From: Alphaproteobacteria bacterium
Lineage (GTDB): Bacteria > Pseudomonadota > Alphaproteobacteria > ATCC43930 > CGMCC-115725
NCBI GenBank assembly: GCA_030039815.1
Contig: JASHUW010000375.1
Location: 1-5,761 of the forward strand
Reading direction: 5' to 3'
Length of the DNA stretch: 5,761 nucleotides
In this document: one piece after another, positions 1-5,761 of the stretch
Position numbering within the stretch: position 1 is the stretch's first letter
Layout: the number at the start of each line of letters is the position of its first letter
Made by a program: the position numbers and the translations under genes
The notes under the pieces: generated by a model
Told to the model about the DNA's origin: nothing
Database searches by the model: none
The model's input: the letters and a program-made list of their open reading frames with translations, nothing else

Positions 1-3
1 GCG

Positions 4-492
4 TCACGCCGCGTTGGCCGGGGCCTTCGCGCGCAGCTGGTTGATCTCGCTGCGCGCGGCGCGCAGCTGGTTGTTGGTGTCGTTCACCCGGTGCGCCAGC
101 TCCTGCATGATCGACACCGCCATCGAGGGGAATTCGCGCACCATGCGCATGAACGGGTCCTTGCCGATGCGCAGCGCCACCAGTCGCCCCTTGGCGCGCA
201 CCGTGGCGTTGCGCGGCTCGCTGGTGAGGATCGACATCTCGCCGACCAGTTCGTTCGCGTGCAGCGTCGCGACCGTGACCGGCCCCGCCACCGGGTCTTC
301 CAGCACGATGTCGGCTTCGCCCTCGATGATCAGATAGGCCGCGTCGCCGGGATCGCCCTGGCGGCAGACGATCTTGCCGTCGTCGAACCCGACCCGCTCG
401 CTGACATAGGCCAGCGCCTTCAGCTTGGGCGGCTCGATCTCGGCGAAGAACGGCACGCGCCGCAGCACCTCGAACTCCTGTTGAACCGTCAC
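4..492 (-). CDS. Stand-alone cyclic nucleotide-binding domain protein (Crp-type sensor domain, no HTH)
   Basis: This 162-residue protein is essentially one cyclic nucleotide-binding domain. An N-terminal helix (about residues 5-30, with VPFF at 13-16) leads into a beta-roll (about 33-110). The phosphate-binding cassette is recognisable: G84-E85 followed by PRNATV at 93-98, with the Glu and Arg that in cNMP-binding family members contact the ribose and phosphate. Binding of cAMP or cGMP is therefore plausible but not shown. The C-terminal part (about 125-155, rich in Leu, Arg, Gln and Asn) looks like a long helix or short coiled coil. No helix-turn-helix follows, so it is not a Crp/Fnr transcription factor. 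The start is GTG (490-492), supported by GGGAGGA five bases upstream. It lies 31 bp downstream of the ABC transporter gene with no visible terminator between them, so it is probably co-transcribed and may sense a ligand for, or dock onto, that transporter. It has no signal peptide or membrane segment, so it is likely cytoplasmic. Domain call firm; partner inferred. Confidence 0.9.
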   Translation of the reverse strand: MTVQQEFEVLRRVPFFAEIEPPKLKALAYVSERVGFDDGKIVCRQGDPGDAAYLIIEGEADIVLEDPVAGPVTVATLHANELVGEMSILTSEPRNATVRAKGRLVALRIGKDPFMRMVREFPSMAVSIMQELAHRVNDTNNQLRAARSEINQLRAKAPANAA

Positions 493-497
493 TGCGT

Positions 498-504
498 TCC
501 TCCC
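498..504 (-). promoter_or_regulatory. Ribosome binding site deciding the GTG start of the cNMP-binding protein
   Basis: On the minus strand GGGAGGA lies five bases before the GTG at 490-492. This is a strong Shine-Dalgarno match at good spacing and supports the GTG start although no ATG is present there. It sits inside the short gap after the ABC transporter stop codon, so the second gene has its own initiation signal within the transcript. Confidence 0.7.
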
Positions 505-523
505 GTTCCGGTCGGCTTTTTGT

Positions 524-3277
524 TCATTCCGCCGCCATCAGCATGGTGGTCAGCGAATCCTTGTGGTCGAGCTCGGCGAACCGGCCCTGTTCCTGGAGCT
601 TGCCGGCACTCATCACCAGCACCCGGTCGAAGTTGCGCGCGAGGCTGGCGCGGTGCAAGACCCAGACCAGGCAGCGCCCCTCGAACTCCTGGAAAAGGCC
701 TTCCATGACCTTGGCTTGCGCCGGGCCGTCGAGCGCGGTGGTGGCCTCGTTGAGGATCATCATGTCCGGCCGCTTCAGCACGGCGCGGGCGATCGCCGCG
801 CGCTGCCGCTGACCGAGCGACAGCCGCGATCCGGCGGTGCCGACATTGTAGTCGAGGCCGACATCGATAACCGTCGGGCGCAGCGCCAATTCGTCGAGCA
901 CCTCGCCGAGCACCGCCGGCACGCGCTGGCTCGCGTCGGCCTCGCCCTGGGCGATCTTGCCGAACAGGATGTTGTCCTGCAGCGAGGCGGCGGCGTTGTA
1001 TTCGGCCGGGTCGAAGAACGCGATCTGCTCGCGCGCCTCGGCCGGCAGCTCGGCGCGGAACACCCGCCGCGCTTCGAGCAGCTGTTGCTCCAGGCGCTCG
1101 TCAATGACATCGAGACGATGCTTGGCGACGATCAGCTTGAGCGGCAGCGACAGCAGCTTGTGGCGCTGCTCGTCGGTCATGTCCTTGACCTCGTGCCCGT
1201 CGACGGCGGTGAGGATCGTCTTGAATTCCGACAGATCGTCGATGCCGATCAGGCTGTATTCCTCGAACAGGTCCGGTGGCAGCTCGGTGACGAACTCGAA
1301 GGTTCTCGCCGCGATCTCGCGCCCCGCCTCGACGAGGTCGTCGGTCAGCCCGACCTTGTCGAGCACCTGGCGCACATAGGTGTTGTCGGCGAGCGCGTCG
1401 AAATCGAAAACCGGGCCGATCGGCGTGCCGAACAGCAGGTTCTCGGCCACCGTGGCGTTGGTGTTGTAACGCTCGGGGTCGTAGGTCTCGACATAGTTGG
1501 TGATGCCGTCGCGCACCAGGCGCTCCGACAGCGCCTTGCGCGCCTCCAGCAGCCGCGCCGCCAGCTCCGGGTTGACCGTGGGGTCGACCCGGCCACGCAG
1601 GCCGATGCCGTAGACACCCTCCTCGAAGCCGAGCAGCCGCAGCACTTCGACAATGCGCAGCGTCAACCCCTGCGCGTCGGCGACGCCGGCGCTGGCGTAA
1701 TCGATCCAGTCGGCGCCGATGTCGAAATCGATATTGCCCGCGCGCCGCGCCTCGATCAGTTCCTTGGCCCGCTTCTTTGCCAATTCCTCGCCGTAATCGC
1801 CCGGCCGCACCGGGTAATGGCGCAGGCCGAGCAGGAGGTTGTCGCGCAGTGTCCCGGTGAACAGATACGGCGTCGCGCTGACATAGCCGATGCGCCGGCC
1901 GACGACGGCGAGCGGCTGCTTGGCGAGATCGACCCCGCCGACCTCGATCCGCCCGGTGCTGGGCTGCGCCAGCCGGGCCAGCAGCAGCGCCAGATCCTCC
2001 TTGCCGCCGCCGGCCTGGCCGATCACCGCGACATGCTCGTCAAGCGCGAGGGTGAAATTGACCGCGTCGACGGTCCGCCGCTTGTCGTCGCCGGCGAGCG
2101 ACAGGTTGGTGACGGTCATCTCGCCCGCCAGGTGCGGGATCGTCGCGGGCTCGGCCAGCAGCACCTCGGGATCGACCATGCTGGCCGGCTCGAACTGCTC
2201 GACGATCTGGTCGTAGGTGATCCGCGAGTTCTGGTTGTTCTGGTAGAAGTCGAGCAGCTCCTTCCACGGCGACGCCAGATCCTTGTAGGCGGCGAGCACC
2301 GCGACCAGCGCGCCGAACGACAGCGGCCCTTTGATCACCAGATAGCCGCCGATCGCGTAGAAGAAGAACGGCGTCAGCTGGCCGATGAAGTTGTTGAGGA
2401 ACTTGACGAAGAACTTGCGGCGGTAGATCTCGAAGCGGATGTCGTAGATCGAGCCGAGGAGGTGCGCGAAGCTGCTGAGGTTCAGCTTGACGGTGTCGTT
2501 GGCCTGGATTTCGGCGATGCCGGCGGCCGATTCCTGAACCCGGTCGGCGACCACGCGCACCTGGCGGATGCGGCGCTTGCCAAGCTGGTTCACGATGCGC
2601 TGCAGCTTGGGGATGATGTAGCCCTGCACCGGGTAGAGCGCGACCGCGGCCGATCCGAGGATCGGGTCCTGCATGAACATGAAGAAGATCAGCGTCAGCA
2701 GCGTCCCGCCCTGGAACGCCGGCAGCACGAACGCATCGCCGATAAAGCCGCCGAGCTGCTCGCACTCGGTGGTGATCATCGGGATGATCTGCGCCGACGA
2801 GGTCTTCTGGAAATAGGAGGGCGGGAAGCGCAGGAGCCGCAGGTAGAGCGCATAGCGGAAGCGCCGCAGCATGCGCTCGCCGAGCTGCCCCTTGAACGTG
2901 TTGATGTAATACTTGAACGCGCCGTTGATGAACACGAGCGCCAGGAACAGCCCGCACAGCGTCATCAGATAGGGGATCTGGTCGAGCTGCATCCCGAAGT
3001 AAGGCTGCGGGAAGTGCTTACCGCCGATCGCCCGGTTGACGATCGTCTTCGGCAGTTCGAGCGAGTAGTAAAGAAACGGAAACGACACGAGCGTAAGGAT
3101 CAGCAGCAAGATCTGCTGCTTGAGGCTGTGACGCAGGATGAAGCGGTAGACCGACGGTTCGAGGCTGTCCTCGATCGCCGGCGCCGGCTTGAGCGGCGGC
3201 TCGTTCCCCACCCTCGCCTCGGCGTCGGGAACGCGCGGCTGCTCGGTCGCGTTGGTTGCCGGAGCGGCCACCGTCAT
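524..3277 (-). CDS. ABC exporter-like protein: membrane domain fused to an atypical, insertion-split ATPase domain
   Basis: This 917-residue protein (from ATG 3277) is far longer than the roughly 580-620 residues of an ordinary half-size exporter. After a Pro/Ala-rich N-terminus (1-40) comes an ABC type-I membrane domain (about 45-360) with hydrophobic segments near 55-73, 101-122, 182-202, 207-225, 293-315 and 320-334. The ATPase domain starts near 385. Walker A (420-427, GQAGGGKE) has Glu in place of Ser/Thr. The Q-loop position (residue 468, in YVSATPYLF) is Ala, not Gln. About 350 residues then separate it from the signature LSLGQ (819-823), against roughly 55-60 normally. Walker B (839-850) reads MMILNEATTALD, with Asn for Asp but the catalytic Glu844 kept. 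His875 fits the H-loop. The insertion holds two related modules (576-617 and 733-773). Transport or regulated ATP binding at the inner membrane is likely; the substrate is unknown. An in-frame GTG at 3310 would add 11 residues; ATG is preferred although neither start has a clear ribosome site. Confidence 0.9.
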   Translation of the reverse strand: MTVAAPATNATEQPRVPDAEARVGNEPPLKPAPAIEDSLEPSVYRFILRHSLKQQILLLILTLVSFPFLYYSLELPKTIVNRAIGGKHFPQPYFGMQLDQIPYLMTLCGLFLALVFINGAFKYYINTFKGQLGERMLRRFRYALYLRLLRFPPSYFQKTSSAQIIPMITTECEQLGGFIGDAFVLPAFQGGTLLTLIFFMFMQDPILGSAAVALYPVQGYIIPKLQRIVNQLGKRRIRQVRVVADRVQESAAGIAEIQANDTVKLNLSSFAHLLGSIYDIRFEIYRRKFFVKFLNNFIGQLTPFFFYAIGGYLVIKGPLSFGALVAVLAAYKDLASPWKELLDFYQNNQNSRITYDQIVEQFEPASMVDPEVLLAEPATIPHLAGEMTVTNLSLAGDDKRRTVDAVNFTLALDEHVAVIGQAGGGKEDLALLLARLAQPSTGRIEVGGVDLAKQPLAVVGRRIGYVSATPYLFTGTLRDNLLLGLRHYPVRPGDYGEELAKKRAKELIEARRAGNIDFDIGADWIDYASAGVADAQGLTLRIVEVLRLLGFEEGVYGIGLRGRVDPTVNPELAARLLEARKALSERLVRDGITNYVETYDPERYNTNATVAENLLFGTPIGPVFDFDALADNTYVRQVLDKVGLTDDLVEAGREIAARTFEFVTELPPDLFEEYSLIGIDDLSEFKTILTAVDGHEVKDMTDEQRHKLLSLPLKLIVAKHRLDVIDERLEQQLLEARRVFRAELPAEAREQIAFFDPAEYNAAASLQDNILFGKIAQGEADASQRVPAVLGEVLDELALRPTVIDVGLDYNVGTAGSRLSLGQRQRAAIARAVLKRPDMMILNEATTALDGPAQAKVMEGLFQEFEGRCLVWVLHRASLARNFDRVLVMSAGKLQEQGRFAELDHKDSLTTMLMAAE
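959..1081 (-). repeat. Internal protein repeat, copy 2 (within the ABC ATPase insertion)
   Basis: Residues 733-773 of the ABC protein run LLEARR, a charged helix, FFDPAEYN, then SLQDNILFG, matching copy 1 with one residue less between LLEAR and the YN motif. This copy lies about 45 residues before the signature motif LSLGQ, close to the distance seen between a Q-loop and a signature in ordinary ABC exporters. It may therefore occupy the structural place of the usual post-Q-loop helical segment. That placement is inferred. Confidence 0.6.
1427..1552 (-). repeat. Internal protein repeat, copy 1 (within the ABC ATPase insertion)
   Basis: Residues 576-617 of the ABC protein begin with LLEARK, continue as a charged helical stretch, then reach YDPERYN and end in VAENLLFG. 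The same order, with nearly the same spacing (29-30 residues from LLEAR to the end of the YN motif), recurs at 733-773. The ending resembles the segment after the real Q-loop at 470-484 (LFTGTLRDNLLLG). The match was found by eye at protein level; it is divergent, which suggests an old duplication. Confidence 0.6.
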
Positions 3278-3363
3278 TGCGGCGTCTCGCCAAAAAAGAG
3301 CATTTCGCACGCCCGGTGCGCCCGTGTAATAGTGCGCGCGGTCGACAGCAAAGGAGGCGCCGC
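3278..3363. promoter_or_regulatory. Shared divergent intergenic region, presumed to hold both promoters
   Basis: These 86 bp separate the divergent starts at 3277 (leftward) and 3364 (rightward), so promoters for both units should lie here or just inside the genes. The only AT-leaning island besides an A-run at 3291-3296 is around 3325-3332 (TGTAATAG). It could serve as a -10 element rightward (TGTAAT at 3325-3330, with a poor TTTCGC 16 bp upstream) or, read on the other strand, leftward (CTATTACA). Neither has a convincing -35 element. No clear operator palindrome is visible. The location is well supported; the exact elements are not. Confidence 0.35.
3351..3357 (+). promoter_or_regulatory. 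Strong ribosome binding site deciding the glycosyltransferase start
   Basis: AAGGAGG lies six bases before ATG 3364 and is the best Shine-Dalgarno sequence in the window. It fixes the start at 3364. A longer in-frame opening from 3256 would overlap the divergent ABC gene and add a 36-residue Arg-rich extension with no family resemblance. Confidence 0.85.
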
Positions 3364-4593
3364 ATGCCCCAACGGCGCGACCACAAGCGTGTTCTGATCT
3401 ATAGCCACGACAGTTTCGGTCTTGGTCATCTGCGGCGTTGTCGTGCGATTGCCCACTCGCTTGTCGAAGCTCACTCTTCAGTATCGGTGCTGATCCTATC
3501 GGGATCGCCGATCATCGGCAGCTTCGATTTTCGGTCGCGGGTGGATTTTGTGCGTATTCCCGGCGTAATCAAGCTGCGCAACGGCGAATACGTGTCGCTC
3601 TCCTTGCATATCGACATCGAAGAGACGTTGGCGATGCGCTCTTCGATCATTCACCACACCGCCGATATTTTCGACCCCGACCTTTTCATCGTCGACAAGG
3701 AGCCGCTGGGGCTGCGCGGCGAGGTGCGGCCGACCCTCGACCTGTTGCGCGAGCGCGGCACGCCCTTGATCCTCGGTCTGCGCGATGTGATGGACGATCC
3801 GCTGGCGCTCGAAACCGAGTGGGAACGCAAGAATGTCGCGCCGGCGCTCGCCGAATATTACGACGAGCTCTGGGTCTATGGCCTGCCGCAGATTTGCGAT
3901 CCGCTCGAGGGCATCGAGCTGCCGCGCAGCGTGCGGCACCGCATGGTCTATACCGGCTATCTGCGCCGCGCGGTCGGCGAGGCGGCGGCTGCGAATGTTG
4001 ATACGCGCGGGCTGGCGGACGGCGATTTTCTGCTGGTGACCGCCGGCGGCGGCGGCGACGGCGACGACCTCATCGATTACGCGCTCGCCGCCTACGAGCA
4101 CGACCCCGGCTCGCTACCGCCGGCGCTCATCGTCTACGGCCCCTTCATGCTGCCCGAGCGCCAGGCCGCCTACGACGCCCGCACCGCGCGCCTGCCGAAG
4201 GTGCGCGCGATCACCTTTGACGCCCGGCTCGAGGCCCTGATGGCGCGCGCCAGGGGGGTCGTCGCGATGGGCGGCTACAATACGTTCTGCGAGATTTTGT
4301 CGTTCGACAAGCCGGCGCTGATCCTGCCGCGCACCGCGCCGCGTCTCGAACAGTACATCCGCGCCCGCCGCGCCGCCGAGCTCGGCCTCGTCGCCATGCT
4401 GTCCGACGAGAACGCGCGCGATCCCGCCCGCATGGCCGCCGCGCTGATGCAGCTGACCCAGCAGCCGCCGCCCTCTGCGGTGGTCGTGCCGGGCCTGCTC
4501 GACGGCATGCCGAGCGTCAACAAGCTGGCCGGCAAGTGGCTCGATCGCGGCCGCCATGCGCGCTTTCCCGCCCCGCTGCGGCGCAACGCATGA
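3364..4593 (+). CDS. Predicted glycosyltransferase, MurG/GT28-like fold (COG4671-like)
   Basis: This 409-residue protein has the two-domain GT-B plan. The N-terminal domain opens with a beta strand and glycine loop (VLIYSHDSFGLGHLRR, residues 10-25) whose GxGH recalls the acceptor-side loop of MurG-type enzymes. The C-terminal domain begins with LVTAGGGGDGDDL (224-236) and contains AMGGYNTFCEILSFDKPALI (301-320), corresponding to the donor-binding Gly/Glu segment of GT28 C-terminal domains. There is no signal peptide or clear membrane segment, so it probably works in the cytoplasm or at the inner face of the membrane, moving a nucleotide-activated sugar onto an unknown acceptor. It is not MurG itself: the motifs differ and no cell-wall genes surround it. 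The start at 3364 follows a strong ribosome site. Its stop overlaps the next glycosyltransferase start (ATGA), implying coupled translation in one pathway. The first 200 bp or so are markedly less GC-rich than the rest. Family call firm; substrate unknown. Confidence 0.88.
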   Translation: MPQRRDHKRVLIYSHDSFGLGHLRRCRAIAHSLVEAHSSVSVLILSGSPIIGSFDFRSRVDFVRIPGVIKLRNGEYVSLSLHIDIEETLAMRSSIIHHTADIFDPDLFIVDKEPLGLRGEVRPTLDLLRERGTPLILGLRDVMDDPLALETEWERKNVAPALAEYYDELWVYGLPQICDPLEGIELPRSVRHRMVYTGYLRRAVGEAAAANVDTRGLADGDFLLVTAGGGGDGDDLIDYALAAYEHDPGSLPPALIVYGPFMLPERQAAYDARTARLPKVRAITFDARLEALMARARGVVAMGGYNTFCEILSFDKPALILPRTAPRLEQYIRARRAAELGLVAMLSDENARDPARMAAALMQLTQQPPPSAVVVPGLLDGMPSVNKLAGKWLDRGRHARFPAPLRRNA

Positions 4594-5761
4594 TCCGAAC
4601 GCGCCGAGGACGCGGCCGCGTGGCCCCAGCGGGACGTGTTGCTTTTGTGCTGAAAGGCTACCCGCGTCTCTCGGAAACCTTTATCGCCGAGGAAATTCGT
4701 GGCCTCGAAATCCGCGGCCTCAAAATCCTCATCGTCTCGCTGCGGCACCCGACCGATAAGACGACGCACCCCGTGCACGGCCAGATCGAGGCCGAGCGGC
4801 TGTACCTCCCCGAATATCTCCACCAGGAGCCGCTGCGCGTGTGGCGCGGCTGGCGCACCGCGCGGCGGCTGCCGGGCTACAAGGCGGCGCGGCGCATTTG
4901 GCTCGCCGACCTCTGGCGCGACAAGACGCCCAACCGCATCCGCCGCTTCGGCCAGGCTTTGGTGCTGGCGGCCGAGCTGCCGCCCGACATCGGTTGGCTG
5001 CATGCGCATTTCCTCCATACCCCCGCCTCGGTGACGCGCTACGCGGCGATGATGACCGGGCTCGACTGGAGCTTCTCGGCGCACGCCAAGGATATCTGGA
5101 CCACGCCCGCATGGGAGAAGCGCGAAAAGCTCGCCGACGCCAGCTGGGCGGTGACCTGCACCGCGGCGGGCCACGCGCATCTCGCCTCGCTGGCCGCGGG
5201 TCCCGACGCGGTGAGCCTCTGCTACCACGGCATCGATCTCGACCGTTTCCCGCCCGCCCCGCGGCGCGCCGCGACCGCGGACGGCAGCGACCCGGCAAAC
5301 CCCGTGGTGATCCTGTCGGTGGGGCGCGCCGTTGCCAAGAAAGGCTATGACGATCTGCTCGCCGCCTTGGCCCTGCTGCCCGCCGAGCTTCATTGGCGCT
5401 TCGTGCATATCGGCGGCGGCCCGCTCGCCGACGGGTTCAAGGCGCAAGCGGCGCGCCTCGGTCTCGCCCAACGCACCGAATGGCGCGGCGCGCGCCCGCA
5501 GCCGGAGGTCCTGGCCGCCTATCGCGAAGCGGACATCTTCGTGCTCGCCGCCAAGGTCGCGCCCGATGGCGACCGCGATGGCCTGCCCAACGTGCTGGTC
5601 GAGGCGCAGAGCCAGCGGGTTGCCTGCGTCGCCACCCGGCTCTCCGGCATTCCCGAGCTGATCGAGGACGGCGCTACCGGGCTGCTGGTGCCGCCCGGCG
5701 CGCCGCAGGCGCTCGCCGCGGCGCTGGCTCGGCTGATCGCCGACCCGCCGTTGCGCCGCCG
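4590..5761 (+). CDS. GT4-family glycosyltransferase, WcaL-type, partial (continues past the window end)
   Basis: The frame opened by ATG 4590 stays open to the window edge for 390 codons with no stop. The product is a GT-B retaining glycosyltransferase resembling colanic-acid WcaL-type enzymes. Landmarks are GYPRLSETFI (23-32), the N-terminal signature of this group; HAHFLHTPAS (138-147); SAHAKDIW (163-170); YHGIDLDRF (212-220); GRAVAKKG (245-252), the donor-phosphate loop; and DGLPNVLVEA (330-339), the EX7E motif with Asp in the first position and Glu338 in the second. IPELIEDG and a TGLLVPPG segment follow. Such enzymes transfer a sugar from a nucleotide donor during exopolysaccharide or surface-glycan assembly at the cytoplasmic side. 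By typical length only a small C-terminal part is missing. The start overlaps the upstream stop as ATGA. A GTG at 4620, with GAGGA nine bases upstream, is a credible alternative that removes an Arg-rich 10-residue leader. Confidence 0.9.
   Translation, partial: MIRTRRGRGRVAPAGRVAFVLKGYPRLSETFIAEEIRGLEIRGLKILIVSLRHPTDKTTHPVHGQIEAERLYLPEYLHQEPLRVWRGWRTARRLPGYKAARRIWLADLWRDKTPNRIRRFGQALVLAAELPPDIGWLHAHFLHTPASVTRYAAMMTGLDWSFSAHAKDIWTTPAWEKREKLADASWAVTCTAAGHAHLASLAAGPDAVSLCYHGIDLDRFPPAPRRAATADGSDPANPVVILSVGRAVAKKGYDDLLAALALLPAELHWRFVHIGGGPLADGFKAQAARLGLAQRTEWRGARPQPEVLAAYREADIFVLAAKVAPDGDRDGLPNVLVEAQSQRVACVATRLSGIPELIEDGATGLLVPPGAPQALAAALARLIADPPLRR

Noticed and set aside
4..492. Identity as a Crp/Fnr transcription regulator
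   Set aside because: After the sensor domain only a polar helix of about 35 residues remains. There is no helix-turn-helix, and the stop codon is clear.
3281..3296. GGCG-TCT-CGCC inverted repeat followed by six A residues, looking like a terminator
   Set aside because: The stem is only 4 bp. The plus-strand RNA would have A rather than U after it, and on the minus strand the U-run precedes the stem, so it cannot be an intrinsic terminator in either direction.
3256..3363. N-terminal extension of the first glycosyltransferase from an upstream in-frame start
   Set aside because: It would overlap the divergent ABC gene, adds an Arg-rich stretch unlike the family, and ignores the strong ribosome site before ATG 3364.
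563..3397. A 944-codon open frame on the plus strand, antisense to the ABC transporter gene
   Set aside because: Its product is dominated by Arg, Glu, Asp, Leu and Val with no domain, as expected when the complementary frame of a GC-rich gene lacks stops. The minus-strand product has clear ABC motifs, so this is a shadow.
3364..4593. Identity as MurG (peptidoglycan lipid II synthase)
   Set aside because: The glycine loop and donor-site motifs are only distantly similar, the length exceeds typical MurG, and no mur or division genes are adjacent.
4275..5471. A 398-codon open frame on the minus strand across the glycosyltransferase genes
   Set aside because: It is Arg/Gly/Ala-rich, has no recognisable motif, and spans two well-supported plus-strand genes and their overlap, so it is a GC-driven shadow.

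Overview
The window is GC-rich and densely coding, with the codon use and gene style of an alphaproteobacterium (a Rhodospirillales-like host is a guess; no rRNA or marker gene here proves it). It holds four protein-coding genes in two divergent units that share one 86-bp intergenic region (3278-3363). I see no tRNA, rRNA, CRISPR array, insertion sequence or phage gene.

The leftward unit (minus strand, 3277 down to 4) encodes a large half-size ABC exporter-like protein, then, 31 bp later, a small stand-alone cyclic-nucleotide-binding protein with a C-terminal helix and no DNA-binding domain. The ABC protein is the most unusual object in the window. It has a normal type-I exporter membrane domain, but its ATPase domain departs from consensus in Walker A, the Q-loop and Walker B, and it is split by about 290 extra residues between the Q-loop and the signature motif. 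That insertion carries two copies of a roughly 42-residue module whose end resembles the segment that follows an ABC Q-loop.

The rightward unit (plus strand, 3364 to beyond the window end) encodes a MurG-fold predicted glycosyltransferase (COG4671-like). Its stop codon overlaps the start of a WcaL-type GT4 glycosyltransferase by ATGA; the second gene runs off the right edge. Together they suggest assembly of a cell-surface polysaccharide or glycolipid.

A working model, by inference only, is that the divergent glycosyltransferases build a glycan or glycoconjugate, and that the ABC protein with its cyclic-nucleotide-binding partner moves or regulates a related substrate at the inner membrane. 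The sequence gives no direct evidence of the substrate.
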